From Brassica napus (Eukaryota > Streptophyta > Magnoliopsida > Brassicales > Brassicaceae): a DNA stretch of 64,000 bases. The stretch lies in the NCBI RefSeq assembly GCF_020379485.1, contig NC_063435.1, positions 4,210,162 through 4,274,161 of the forward strand, written 5' to 3'. This document shows positions 11,609 to 27,676 of the stretch, piece by piece; position 1 is the stretch's first letter; every line of letters starts with the position of its first letter. The position numbers and the translations under genes are program-made. The notes under the pieces were generated by a model, which was not told where the DNA came from, ran no database searches, and saw only the letters and a list, made by a program, of their open reading frames with translations.

Positions 11609-13156
11609 CTAGAACAATGGGAAACATTTATTGCCACCTTGAATAGAACCAGAGAGCATCTCCATCAGATCCATCTCTCTTTTTTCGCCCGTAGAGTTAG
11701 CATGAGGCACAAGCAACTCGCTATGGCCTCCCTGCTCTACGGTAGTGGAGGACGTGGAAGATGAAGAAGACGGAAAATGCGGGTTGGAGTAGGACGACGC
11801 CGTACCATTCAACAAGTACGACAAGTAGATATCAGACGCAAGGTGCGGTTTATTCTCAGGAACGGCAACCATTGCCTGATCCTGATGATGAGTCCATACA
11901 CTTTTCTGCGAGCTAGGGTTCTTGATCATGTTTACCTCGTCAGAAGTTTGGTTTAAACCAATGTTGTCAAGAGAAACGGGGTGGTTTGCAAAGATGTTTT
12001 GTAGGTAAACTAGCTCCTCGTCATATGGATCGCCAAGGACCGACGATGTAGAATCTCCATCCGAATAGGTCTGATCAAGATTCGGTGTAGAAAGTACACT
12101 GATGGAGTTCTCATCCTTATTATCGTCACTGGCCTTGTTCTCGACATTATTGTAGACGCTTTTGATGTAGTCTTGGAGAATGCATGGCCTTTTAGCTGCT
12201 GGAGAGAGAGCGCTATCATCGTTGTCCGCGTTTTCTTGACGACGTTTTTGTTTGCGTTTTGAGTTTTGGCGTCGTTTAGTCGCGTTCCAGTGATTCTTGA
12301 TAGAGTTCTCGGTGCGTCCTGGTATGAGTTTAGCGATCTCTGCCCACTTGTTCCCAATTCTTTTGTGTGCTTCTACGAGAACCCTTTCTTCTTCTTCACT
12401 CCATCCATCTTTCTGATAACACATGAGAAAAACGTAGATAGAGAATTATGTTCAAAGTTATAACCCTAGCTAGAGACTTATGTTAAAATTTTTAGATCTA
12501 CACAAAACATATGCTATAACGTATAAACAAAATCACAAAAGAAGTATTATTAGGAAAAAACCTTGATATCAGGACGGAGATGATTATGCCATCTCTCACG
12601 ACATTGTTTGCCTGCTCTTCCCTCAAGTTTTTCCGAGATCATTGCCCATTTCCTCTCCCCAAGTTGCCTCACTAACCTTATCAACTTCCTATACATATAC
12701 GTAATACGTTCGTATATTTACAAAGTCATAACTATTAATTTAGATTTTCATATAGAGTTATGAATCAAGCGAAGTCAATATATATCTACATAAACATATA
12801 TCTGTAAATATATACCTGTCTTCTTCAGCCGTCCATTGCCCTTTGATAATATTCTTGCATGGTCGCTTCTTCGTAGGGTTTTGATAATCTCTGGTTGCAT
12901 CTTTAACGACCATGTCTCCAATAGAGATTCTGCCATTAGCGACCAAATATTTATCCTTCCTCGGACCAAATGTGAGGTTCTCTTTGTTGTCGTTTTTGGT
13001 CTCAGTCGCCTTTGTCTTCTTCATGATCGGTGGGTGTCGGTCTCTAGAACAATCTTGTTTCTTGGGACACAAGGTATCATTCTTTTGGCCATATAAGAAT
13101 CTCTCCACGGCGGTCAACGGAGGCGCAGCTCCGTGGACAAGGCGTCGGTGCTCCAT
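11609..13156 (-). CDS. MYB119: R2R3-MYB transcription factor MYB119
   Basis: Exons 13156-12816, 12688-12562 and 12412-11609 join (phase 2, then 0) to 423 aa. R2 spans exons 1-2: [10 protein letters not shown], then [17 protein letters not shown] and the helix [15 protein letters not shown]3 starts exon 3: [19 protein letters not shown] and [15 protein letters not shown]. The region before R2 (about 100 aa) and the Ser-rich tail are of low complexity. Family knowledge: Arabidopsis MYB119 acts redundantly with MYB64 in female gametophyte cellularisation. Position next to CYP86A1 matches AT5G58850. The frame is intact and the first ATG (MEHRRL) is used because no in-frame alternative precedes R2 better. 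Downstream specificity here is inferred by orthology. Confidence 0.9.
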
Positions 13157-14439
13157 AGAGGAAAAATAAAAGATTAATAGAATGGAGAGGAGAGCACAAA
13201 GGAGAGAGTTTAGCTAGTAACAAGGAATATGACAGAGCTTAATCAGTTGCTATATAGGCTAATGAATTAATTACCCATTAAATTATACTAATTCTTATAT
13301 TTTATTAAAAAAATTAAACGAAATAAAAAATTATATGCATTTAAAGTTAAAAGAAAATAATAAAAGGAAGCTGATTAAGAAGACTACAAAATCTGATAAC
13401 TAAAACGTATCGATATTTTAATTGAATACTATATGCACATATAGCCTATTAGTCAGTAAATTTCAGATCGATATTTCTCCAAAATCCTTTCATTTCATTT
13501 CCTATTATATATACGTTATACGACGCCATTGTTGCTTATTAGACAGTATTTACCAGCGAACATAAGTTGATTGTAGAACAATATCAAATAATTTTCTAAT
13601 GACTACTCGTTTGTTTGGCAGCAAAACTCATGAACTTTATCGTCTTTGAGTATTTTCATTTTGCGATATAAGTAAAATATTTACTAAAAGATAATACTTA
13701 AATAGGAAAGGCAATCAAGACCGTGCAATATGCCAAATGGCGACTGGACTTAGTTGGTTTGTCTTAGCTAATGGTAATTGTGAATAATTTAATTATATTT
13801 CGTAAAGACGATCACATCCTCGTGAGAGAAATTAGACCTATAATGTGAATAAAGGGTAGTGTAGGAACTAGGAATAGTCGAAGTTAATTTTGCTTGTAAA
13901 TTTGTAACTGACCAAGTGGTAAACGGAGAGACCATCAATGGTAATTTATTTGGCGCCAAATGAAATATGGAAAAATAGTTATGCTACGAATTAATGATTA
14001 GTTGACTACCACTAATTATTTTCGAAGGACAGATTAAGAAGAAGACTAAGCCATCCAGCCACATTTAATTGTTTCGAGTCTAACGTATTCTGAATAAACA
14101 TTTCAATAATCTTTTTGACAGTGATTTGATTTCTTTAATCTCTTGTCCCTTTTTTATTCGAAAAGAAACATATCTTATAGTTAATATTTTCTCAGTTTGT
14201 TGGGTCCATAAATCATATTAAATTGGGCTTATGTGTGCGTAAGTTTCACTTTCACCTGCTCCAAACCTTCGGATTGCATTATCTTATTGATCTTAGTCCG
14301 TGAACTTCAGCTATATAACTGTGCTTAAGAGTTAAGACATTAGCAGATATCGAAGCCTAGAGATTATTGCATAGATCAATGAAATTAATAAAACATAAGG
14401 ATTACATTGATTTATTTTAAATATTAAATATGGTGATTA
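13157..14439. other. Intergenic: MYB119 promoter and 3' flank of subtilase 1
   Basis: No gene seen. About 14055-14400 is homologous to pieces of 30715-32560 (shared cagccacatttaattgttt, ttttattcgaaaa, tcagctatataactgtgctt), so the 3' flank was duplicated together with the subtilase array. This copy lacks the insertions found in the other one and serves as an empty-site reference. Confidence 0.6.
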
Positions 14440-17400
14440 TTAGATTGAATCATTAGGAACATCGGTATAAAGAACAATGGGGCTTCTAACATTATGGGTG
14501 CCATCAGACCATATTAAACTTGCAGAAGAAGGCAGCTTTGGGTCGATATTGTCTCCTGAAACAGTCACGGTGAAAGACTGCTTCTCGTTCACCGACTTCA
14601 TAAACAGGACATCAGGTGAAACCTTGACACTGAGCTTTGTCCCGTGATTTAAGACAATCTGCGATTTGTATGTAGAGTTGGGGGTACCGAGGTTGGTGAC
14701 AGTTCTGTTGAAAGTGACGGTGAAGGAGCTATTAGGTTCCGAAACTTTAGCCGACATTGAAGGATAGTTGAGGTTTCTTGGTAAGGTGTTTCCAGTGCAA
14801 GTGACAGCTTCACCGGTAATGAGTTTAAGGGTTTTGGAAGTGTAGTTCAAGCCGCAGAGAAAGGTGATGTGGTCTGCTTTGTCCAGTTCATAGACAAGTC
14901 CAGGATTTAGAGCAGCTATTGGGTCGACATGGCCAGCTCCATAAGCAAACTCGGTTGATGCAACCCCAGTGTCAGAAGCATTCATCGACCAAGCTGCAAA
15001 TGTTAATTAAGAGACACCATATAAGAACAGAGTTATCAGCCAAAAGGTTACTTGTGCGACAAGAAACTAAATGATGTATATGATTATTGCGTGTTACCGG
15101 TTGTCATGATGGCAGATTGGATCATGGATGGAGACCAGTCAGGATGAAAAGTCTTGATGTATGCAGCCACGCCTGTAACATGTGGACAAGACATTGAAGT
15201 TCCAGAGAGAACAGAGTAGTTAACATGTCTCTGGTCGATATATTCTGTAGGTGAACCCAAAGGTGAATAGGCAGCGAGAATCTCCACTCCTGGTGCTGTT
15301 ATATCCGGCTGCATTTCAATCAACCTTTGTCTCTTAAAATAATATTTGTAAACAAAATCGAACAAAGATAAAACAGTATATGTCACCTTAAGAAGGTCTA
15401 CAGCGATAGGGTTTGGACCGCGAGAAGAGAAGGAAGCAACTTTAGGCGCTTTCTGATTAAATTCTGCCTCAGTTTTTAGAACAGTGCCTTGAATCGACCT
15501 GAGAATAACAAACATAGAAATATCAAGACAAAGGAAAAATCTGGAGAATATTTAAGTGCATGAAACAGAGAGAGAGTTACTTTGTGGAGTTAACGTAAGA
15601 GACAAGAAAGTCAAAGTCATCTGGTGATAGAGCAGAGAGAGGACGAGAGCTAATGGTGGCATAGTTTTTGTAGTCTTTAGTTATGGTTGCAACAGCTACA
15701 TCTGAACTAAATGAATATACGCTCACCAATATTTTTCCCTTTGCCTCAGATCCTTGGAAGACAAGAGGATAGTTCTTTCCTTGCAGATCAAAAGCATTCA
15801 CTGATCTCCCCTGTTAAGACAAAAAAAAATGTATAAAAGGGATAAAGAAAGAAGATACAATATAACTTCTTTAAATTAATACTTTATAAATTAATATACA
15901 TTAAAAATTTCTATAAAATATTTATAGTCTTAAATTGAATTTCTGATTCAGTTCGTATATCAATAAATTAATATTTTTATAAATTAATAAAAAATTATAG
16001 TTTTGGTGTAGTTCCAACATTATTAATTTATAGAGGTTTCTTTGTATTATGATATGAATGAGAATGTTACTTGATACTTACGGAAAGTGTCTTGCCGTTT
16101 TGGATAACAACTTTGGTCAGAAACTCACGGTTTGTTGTGCTGGCTCCAACGGTTAATATCCACGGCGCAACGCTACCGACTGAGGTTGGTTTCGGACCGC
16201 TGTTACCGGCTGAGTTCACAGTGAGGATCCCTTTGGCCATAGCGTGGAAAGCCCCAATGGCGGTTGTGTCCTCTTCGTACCTACGGGCCGCCCCTCCCCC
16301 GATGGAGATGCTGATGAAGTCCACACCATCTGCTATTGCATCATCAAACGCAGACAGTACAGCTTCTGAGCCACACTCTGTGCTGGTGCAGACTTTGTAA
16401 GCAGCGATTCTAGCAGCTGGAACACCGCCTCTAGCGGTTCCATTGCCGATTCCAAAGAAGCTTGTCCCCGCAACTGCGTTTCCAGCTGCGATGGATGATG
16501 TGTGTGAACCGTGGCCGTCGAGGTCCCTGGTGCCTTCTCTTGTGTAGTCTCTTGCTCCGATCAACTTGCTGCAACATTGTAAGCAATATTTTAAACACCA
16601 GTCTTTCTTTACAAACAATAGTAATCTTATAAGAGAGACATTTTGGAGATTTACTTGTTGCATGTGAAGTTTTTGCCGCCGGAACAAACACCTTTCCATT
16701 TCTTTGGAGGAGGACCAAAGCCTTTGTCCGAGAAGCTCTCAGATTCTGGCCAAATCCCAGTGTCAATAAGACCGATGATAGTATCACTTTCTACGGCTGG
16801 GTTTCGCTTTGTATTATTTCCTTCCTTTAACCCCATGAAGTCCCAGGACGCCGTCGTTTGGATATGTAACTTCTCGCTCCGGAACACAGACACAACTCCT
16901 TCCATTTCTAAGACAAAAATGAGACATTGGTTTCAGTTATCTAAAAATATAAGTAGGACTCAGCTTGAAATCCATAATTCAAAATCCGAACCCGAACCAA
17001 AAAATCTGATTTTTACCTGGTTTAAAATGTAAAAAATAGCCGAATGGTCTTGTAAGTATTACGAAACATATCTGAGTCCAAGGTATTATTAACCAAACCC
17101 GAAAAACAAAAAAATCCAAAAAAAATATCTGAAGAAACTGATTCAAATGTCTAAATTAATATACAATATAAATATTCAAAACATAAAATATGTACTTCAA
17201 ACATTTAACTTCATATTTATTTTATATAATAACTACCAATAAGTATTTAAAATTTAAACGAGTACCTTAATTACTCAATTTATATAAATAATTATATATT
17301 TATTATGTTTTGCTTTTAAATTTTAGATTTTGCTTCAGGTATATCCAAACTGATCCAATATAATATGAAATTTGAACGATATATGATTTACTTTATGGGT

Positions 17401-18107
17401 TATAGGATATAATATAAAACCGACCCAAAATCGATGTGTTATATCTGAACCTGGGCCATACTTTCAAATTTACTATAATGAGATCTAAGAAGTGTTATAA
17501 GATAGAACCGAAATCCGAAAGCCTCAATCCGAACGGGTACCTGAACGCCCATGCCTAAACATAAGTGTGTGCAGGTTAAAAAGATAAGTGTGTCTCTGTC
17601 ATATATTACTCACCGGCTATTTTTTCTCGTTCTGGCTCAGAGAGCCGGGCCGCAAACCCATTGAAACTCCTCTTGTAACTTCTCACCAAACGACCGTCGA
17701 TCGAACTGTGTATATATAATATATGTGTATAATACATGTATCACTTGGTCGAATACTCATAATAGCGTAAACTAATTATAACTTAAAAAATGAATCTGTG
17801 TATTAGCACCTTTCTCCAGTGATCTCTTGAAGGATGCTCATGTGATGAGACATTGGTGAGTATTCTAGCACAGACGGAAGTGATCCCATGTAGACAATAT
17901 ACACCTTCATGAATTATATTATATTATATTATCATGTATGATGTATTGGATTCAAATAATAATACAGATAAACGAAATACTTGATAACCGTTAAATACTT
18001 GATACCTGTTTATCTTGAGGATCATCTGTAACTGCTAAGACTGAACTCAAGAACAAGACGAGGACACATGCGAGGAGACAAAATGAGTTCGCTGGTAATT
18101 TTTCCAT
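14440..18107 (-). CDS. Subtilisin-like protease 1 (SBT4 type)
   Basis: Nine exons: 18107-18006, 17904-17810, 17705-17614, 16907-16655, 16568-16082, 15810-15581, 15498-15387, 15308-15098, 14993-14440, giving 711 aa with consistent phases. Order seen: signal peptide ([20 protein letters not shown]), I9 propeptide ([11 protein letters not shown] to [16 protein letters not shown]), S8 domain with Asp in LIDTG, His in GHGSHT, Asn in NSAGNSGP and Ser in SGTSMSCPH, a protease-associated insert, and a C-terminal Fn3-like region. Family knowledge: secreted plant subtilases act in the apoplast; substrates are unknown here. It is first of five tandem copies. Intron 7 (78 nt) has no stop and keeps frame, so retention would add 26 residues. 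The copy appears functional. Confidence 0.88.
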
Positions 18108-18209
18108 TTTCTTATAAAATGAAGTAATCTGTAAATTTCTATGGGATGTACATATGATAAGATGCATGTATAGTAGAAAACTCCTCTGATTCTGTTTCTC
18201 TTTTTGCAA

Positions 18210-18224
18210 TTGACTTTTAGTCAA
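18210..18224. promoter_or_regulatory. Inverted W-box pair upstream of subtilase 1
   Basis: TTGACttttaGTCAA about 100 bp upstream of the ATG at 18107. TTGAC is the core of the WRKY-binding W-box. Similar pairs lie upstream of subtilases 2 and 3, so the site predates those duplications. Confidence 0.45.
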
Positions 18225-18404
18225 CATTCTATTTACATAATTAATTTCTTGTTGAAAACTAAAATATCTTAACTTATTTAATTTTCTGTTGAAGTGATTT
18301 CATCATTTCTCATCATCACATTCATTGTGGACATGATAAGATGCATAAATATATAGTAGAAAAAATCATCTGATTCTGTTTCTCTTATTGCAATTATATT
18401 AACA

Positions 18405-20177
18405 CTATATTTTTTAACCGCGCTACGCGCGGATAAGATATTATATGTATTTCTCAATTCTAAAAAATAATGTATAATATTATATTACATTATTTATAGA
18501 ATATAAAATAAGACTACATAACATAAATATATTTTTTAAATTTTCTTTCTGGAAATCATTATATTGTTTGATTGTTGTACTTGATTCACATATTTGCATA
18601 GTTATTTGTGATAGATGAACAACTATATTTTTATTATCAGTAAATAATATATATTTATCATATAATATAAGAAAAATGAAATTATTTACTTTTTAAACAA
18701 AGTTGTCTCATGTTGGGGATTCAGTTATAGACATATAATATTCGAAAGAGACATTTTTACAGTTATCAATCTTCTTAACAATCAAGAAACAAATTTGAAT
18801 ATCAAAACAATATCTCATACGATCTCTTTGTGGAATAACTGCTCTGAAAAAATTGAATTTATACATCAAAAAGGACTGAAAATGCTGTGCAGGTATGTTA
18901 TCTAAGTCAACTTTACAAAGTACTACTATTCATAGTTCATAAATCATTTAAGTCCATCATTTCTTAAACATTTTGAAATAACATATGCTAATTAATAATA
19001 AACTTTTGGCTGGCAAAAAAAAAAATCAAAATTTTCTAATTATCGCTTAAATATTTTATTAATATTGTCTAAGAAGCTTTCAATTGATATCATAGTTTAA
19101 TTTTTTGTTAATTTTAGAGTTTTTTGTATTTAAGATTTTTTTTCATATTAAGCTTATATTTCTTTCACATAATATATATATGTCATAAAAATTACCATCA
19201 AATCAGTTTTACTTATTTATTATTTTGTTTTTAATGAAAATACACTTTTAAATCATTTAATTTAAAATAAAATTATATATTAATTTATTGTATTCTAACA
19301 ATTTGATTGATTTAATTAATTTGCTTTGGTGGATAACTTAAAAAGTTTTCATATGAATCGGGGAAAGCAAGCTTATGTTGTTATATTATATTTATTTGTG
19401 TATATGGAATCTATATATAATGCTAGTGTAATAAAGAAAGAACATTATTTTTTTGTAACTTCAAAAAGATACATTATTACAATTTGAAATTATTCAAAAT
19501 TGAATAAAATGGTAATTAAATAAATCTAATTGTTTTTTATCTTGTTTAGTTGGATTCTCATGAAAAGAAATCGATAGGTTAAACAAATGTTTCAAAATTT
19601 GTTGTGTTATTGTTTTGTCTATAAATTACAAAATTTATTGAATTTATATATTTAATTATTGCACCCTTAAATAATATTTTATTAAGACATTAGAGAACTA
19701 TGTTTTGAGTTGTTTTGTCAAAATTGTACAAAAATCTATGCTTTTTCATATTTGTCACGAAAATTTATATGTTAAACTTACTTTTACAAAATTCTTAACT
19801 TTGTCACGAAAACAAAAATCTATGCTTTTTCATATTTGTCTATGCTTTTTTAGATCATTATTTCTTTTTACAAAACAAAGTATCGGAGTCTTGAAAGTTG
19901 AATCCATATTATTGTAAATATACATAAAGTTTGTGATTATATATTTAGTGATTCTTGTATATGTGTTCAAGAAAGTTTCAATGGCTTAGTGGTATCTGCA
20001 CTATATTTATGTCATACTAACCCGAGTTCGATCCTTGTCTTTGCATTGTTTTTTTCATTTTTTACGAAAAAATAAATGAGATGACGTGGCAACTTCGGAC
20101 TCTCTGATTGGACGATTTTTTGTGCCTACGTGGACACTCTAAGAGGAGCTTATATTCCCTTTTTAGTATAGTATAGA
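18405..20177 (-). mobile_element. Helitron between subtilases 1 and 2, with tRNA-like segment
   Basis: The minus-strand 5' end TCTATACTATACTAAAAAGG starts at 20177 next to the usual A/T flank. The 3' end near 18405 keeps the hairpin ccgcgcgtagcgcgg, but the terminal CTAG is degraded to ATAG. Length is about 1.77 kb. A tRNA-like piece at 19975-20045 has an A box (tggcttagtgg) and a B box (gagttcgatcc). No real gene was found in it. Confidence 0.65.
19975..20045 (+). other. tRNA-like pol III promoter segment in a Helitron
   Basis: A box tggcttagtgg (19982-19992) and B box gagttcgatcc (about 20024-20034) have tRNA-like spacing, but no cloverleaf with a complete acceptor stem can be drawn. It is probably a decayed tRNA-derived SINE head, not a tRNA gene. 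Confidence 0.4.
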
Positions 20178-20180
20178 TAA

Positions 20181-20250
20181 CTAGGTGGTAATCCGCGTCC
20201 TGGGCGGAATGATGGACTAAAAGAAATTATAACTTTAAAACTATATAGAT
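20181..20250 (-). mobile_element. Truncated Helitron 3' end
   Basis: CTAG (20184-20181 on minus) preceded by the degenerate hairpin ccgcccaggacgcgg abuts the previous Helitron with three bases between. Only about 70 bases remain before sequence shared with the 3' flanks of the other subtilases (atcagacatagaatcaacga) begins. Confidence 0.5.
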
Positions 20251-20315
20251 CAGACATAGAATCAACGAGATTACTCAAACATAAGGATTATATTGATTTA
20301 TTATATTAAATATTA

Positions 20316-23182
20316 TCAGATTGTATCAGGGATATCAGTATAAACAACAATGGGGCTTCTAACTTTATGGATGCCATCAGACCATATTAAACTTGCAGAA
20401 GAAGGCAGCTTTGGGTCGATGTTGCTGCCTGAAATAGTCACGGTGAAAGACTGCTTCTCCTTCACCGACTTCATAGACAGGACATTAGGCGTAACCTCGA
20501 CATTGAGCTTAGAACCCTGATTTAAGACAATCTGCGATATGTATGTAGAGTTGGGGGTACCGACGTTGGTGACGGTTCTGTTGAAAGTGACGGTGAAGGG
20601 GCTATTTGATCTAGCACGTTTAACCGTCATTGAAGGATAGTTGAGGTTTCTTGGTAAGGTCTTTCCAGTGCAAGTGATGGCTTCACCGGTAATGAGTCTA
20701 AGGGTTTTGGAAGTGTATTTCAAGTCGCAGAGAAAGGTGATGTGGTCTGCTTTGTCCAGTTCGTAGACAAGTCCAGGATTTAGAGCAGCTATTGGGTCAA
20801 CATGGCCCGCTCCATAAGCGAACTCGGTTGATGCAACCCCAGTTTCAGAAGCATTCATCGACCAAGCTGCAAATATTAATTATATAAGAACAGAGTTATC
20901 AGCCAAAAAGGTTACTTGTGTTACAAGAAACTAGAAGAGGCATATGATTTTTGCGTGTTACCAGTTGTCATGATGGCAGATTGGATCATGGATGGAGACC
21001 AGTCAGGATGAAAAGTCTTGATGTACGCAGCCACGCCAGCAACGTGTGGACAAGACATTGAAGTTCCAGATAGAACAGAGTACTTCACACGTCTCTGGTC
21101 TTCTAAAGATGGTGGACTTAAAGGTGAATATGCAGCAAGAATCTCCACTCCTGGTGCAGTTATATCCGGCTGCATTTCACTCAACCTTTGTCTCTCAAAC
21201 CCATATTTGTAAACAAGACGGAACAAAGATAAAAACAGTATTATATGTTACCTTAAGAAGGTCTACAGCGATAGGGTTTGGACCACGAGAAGAGAAGGAA
21301 GCAACTTTAGGCGCTTTCTGATTAAAGTCTGCCTCAGTTTTTAGAACAGTGCCTTGACTCGACCTGAGAATAAGAAACATAGAAATATCAAGACAAAGGA
21401 AAAATCTGGAGAATATTTAAGTGCATGAAATAGAGAGAGAGAGAGAGAGAGAGCTACTTTGTTGAGTTAACGTAAGAGACAAGAAACTCAAAGTCATCTG
21501 GTGATAGAGCAGAGAGAGGACGAGAGCTAATGGATGCATAGTCTTTGTAGTCTCTAATTATGGTTGCAACAGCTACATCTGAACTAACTGAGTATCCGCT
21601 CACCAATATTTTTCCCTCGACCTGAGATCCTTCGATATAATCTCCGTAGATAAGAGGATAGTTTTTTCCCTTCAGATCAAAAGCATTCACTGATCTCCCC
21701 TTTTCAAGACAAAAACAAAAGAGTCATTTGAAGGGACAGAGAAAATACTATTATCATAGGAATGTTACTTGATACTTACGGAAAGTGTCTTGCCGTTTTG
21801 GAGAACAACTTTGGTGAGAAACTCACGGTTGGTTGTACTGGCTGCAACGGTTAATATCCACGGCGCTACGCTTCCGACTGTGTTTGGATCTGGACCGCTG
21901 TTACCGGCTGAATTCACAGTGAGGATACCTTTGACCATAGCATGGAAAGCCCCGATCGCAATCGTGTCTTCTTCGTACCTAAGGACCTCACCGTCGTCTC
22001 CCCCTAAGGAGACGCTGATGAGGTCGACACCATCTGCTATCGCGTCATCGAATGCAGACAGTACAGCTTCTGAGCCACACTCAGTGCTGGTGCAGACTTT
22101 GTAAGCAGCGATTCTAGCAGCTGGAACACCGCCTCTGGCGGTTCCATTGCCAATTCCAAAGAAGCTTGCCCCCGCAACTGCGTTACCAGCCGCAGTGGAT
22201 GATGTGTGTGTACCGTGGCCTTGGTTGTCCCTGGTGCCTTCGCCTGTGTAGTCTCTTGCTCCGATCAACTTGCTGAAACATTGTAAACAACATCAGTCTC
22301 TTATTTATAAACAATACTAATATTATAAGATAGACATTTTGGAGAATTACTTGTTGCAAGTGAAGTTTTTGCCGCCAGAACAAACACCTTTCCATTTTTT
22401 CGGAGGAGGACCAAAGCCTTTGTCGGAGAAGCTCTCGGACTCTGGCCAAATCCCTGTGTCAATGAGACCGATGATAGTATCACTCTCTACTGCCAAGTTT
22501 CGCTTTGTATTATTTCCTTCCTTTAACCCCATGAAGTCCCAAGACGCTGTCGTTTGGATTTGTAACTTCTTGCTCCGGAACACAGACACAACTCCTTCCA
22601 TTTCTAAGACATTGGTTTCAGTTATCGAACAACATAAGTGTGTGTACGTTAAAAAGATAAGTGTGTCTCTGTCAAATATTACTCACCGGCTATTCTTTCT
22701 CGTTCTGACTCAGAGAGCCGGGCAGCGAACCCATTGAAACTCCTCTTGTAACTTCTCATCAAACGACCGTCGATCGAACTGTAGATATAAATATTTGTGT
22801 ATGATGCATGTATCACTTGTTAGAATCCTCATCATAACATAAACTAATTATAACTTATTAATGATTAGAAAATGAATCTGTTAATTAGCACCTTTCTCCA
22901 GTGATCTCTTGAAGGATGCTCATGTGATGAGACATTGGTGAGTATTCTAGCCCAGACGGAAGTGATCCCATGTAGACAATATACACCTTCATGAATTATA
23001 TTATATTATCATGTATGCTGGATTGGATTCAAATAATAATAAAAATAAACAAAATAATTTCGTTAATTATGAGACGATACCTGTTTATCTTGAGGATCAT
23101 CTGCAACTGCTGAGACTAAACTCAAGAACAAGACGAGGACACATAAGAGGAGACAAAATGAGTTTGCTGGTGGTTTCTCCAT
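20316..23182 (-). CDS. Subtilisin-like protease 2 (SBT4 type)
   Basis: Exons 23182-23081, 22986-22892, 22778-22687, 22603-22351, 22272-21780, 21699-21458, 21363-21252, 21169-20962 and 20866-20316 join to 715 aa with the same phases as copy 1. Signal peptide [20 protein letters not shown]. Propeptide, S8, protease-associated and Fn3-like regions follow in order. The triad is complete: LIDTG, GHGTHT and SGTSMSCPH, with oxyanion Asn in SAGNSGP. It differs from copy 1 by small in-frame indels at [13 protein letters not shown] in S8 and [12 protein letters not shown] in the PA insert. Exon 8 looks identical to that of pseudogene copy 4, a sign of recent conversion or unequal exchange. A Helitron sits about 200 bp upstream of its start. 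Confidence 0.88.
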
Positions 23183-23356
23183 TTCTTATAATATGAAACT
23201 AAAGGTTTCTGTAATATGTAAATATCTATGGGATCGACATGATAATATGCATAAATAGTAGAATCATTCCTAAACTCCTCTGGGTCTATTTATTATTATT
23301 GCTATTATATATTACCATAATATGAAGGACATTTATATCAATGATATCATTGAACA

Positions 23357-23374
23357 TTGACTTGTTTTAGTCAA
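23357..23374. promoter_or_regulatory. Inverted W-box pair upstream of subtilase 2
   Basis: TTGACttgttttaGTCAA about 175 bp upstream of the ATG. The Helitron at 23391 inserted only 16 bp beyond it and may have cut it off from more distal promoter sequence. Confidence 0.45.
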
Positions 23375-23390
23375 CATTGCATTGTATATA

Positions 23391-24527
23391 TCTATACTAT
23401 TAGAACATAAAGCTTTTTGAGATACCTTTCCATTTTGCAAATATTTACATTCCAGCCACTGGTTTATTTAAATCCTTATGATTTTATCCCCTATATATAA
23501 TTTGAAAAGCATTGCAACATTTTTTTGTAGTCACGTGTCATCACTAGAATGATTCTTAGAATCCTTAGAGAAATAGATTGGTCCATCTAAATATATAATA
23601 AACTTTTTATTAGACAATAAATACATTATTAATGTGTTTCATTATTTCCTTAAATGAGATTATGGAATTGCCTAATGTGGCTAAAGTATATATGACAATT
23701 AATAATTTTGAATAACAAAGATTTGATAAAAATAAATGTGTATTATAATTATATTTGTTTAATTTTAAGCTACTAAAATAAATTAAACAATCATAGTAAC
23801 CATATAATAAAAATTAAAAAATTATTTATATATTATATTTTAAATTTTTAAAAACGAGTATAAATTACTAAAACTGTTAAAAGTTTCACATTCAAATTTT
23901 GTGATCTATGATTTAAAACTTTTGTTATGACATGATACAAATAATTAAAAAATAATATAAGTTAAAAGTCTCATTTAATAAGTATCAAAAATAAAATATA
24001 CATAAATATGTGTATCATTTTAAATTAAACTATATGCCATATAAAAATACATAAATATCTTAGTTTTGAAATTTACTTTGAACATTTTTTTGATAAAAAA
24101 TTTGAAATTTTTTTGACAATTTAATTTTTTAAAATATTATAAATTATTTAAACCATTAATTCCACAGTGAAAATTTTGTTATCAATAATTTAGACTTTTT
24201 GCTATAACAGATACAAATGATAAAAAAAATATGAGTAAAAAGCATCATCTAATAAATATTAATATTAAAATATACTATATATATATATATATATATGTTA
24301 CTATCATTTAAATTTAATTATATATCATTTCAAATAGAGAAAATAGTTTTTTGATTTATAAAATTTATTTATATGTTCGCACCAATTTAATTATATAAGT
24401 AGTAGATAATGATTTTTTAATTATTCAATATATATTTATTATTTCATAATATGTTATAAACATATAATATATAAAAGTTACTTTTATATATAAGTTCATT
24501 CCGTGCAAGGCGCGGGTCTTAACCTAG
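23391..24527 (+). mobile_element. Complete Helitron in the promoter of subtilase 2
   Basis: 5' end TCTATACTATTAGAACATAA after an A at 23390. 3' end hairpin ccgtgcaaggcgcgg, gtcttaac and CTAG (24524-24527) followed by T. Length 1137 bp, AT-rich, no coding sequence. Both termini are canonical. Confidence 0.8.
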
Positions 24528-24696
24528 TTTATATATATTTTTCACGATAAACCTGATACACTAAAATTGTGTCTTTACTACTGCAAACTAACAATGTAGA
24601 GATTAAGGTTTCCAGATTAAAGAGAATGATAGCCTAGAATCAACGAGATTACTCAAACATAAGGATTATATTGATTTATTATATTAATTAATATTA

Positions 24697-27543
<2,847 letters not shown>

Positions 27544-27676
27544 TTTTTATAAGATGAAGCAATCTGTACATTTTTATGGGATGGACATGCATGATAAGAT
27601 GCATATATATAGTAGAAAAATCCTCTGGTTCTGTTTCTCTTATTGCAATTATATTACCATAATTTGGAATGACTTA

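Noticed and set aside
19975..20045. Possible functional tRNA gene
   Set aside because: A and B boxes are visible, but no complete cloverleaf or acceptor stem can be formed, and it lies inside a Helitron.
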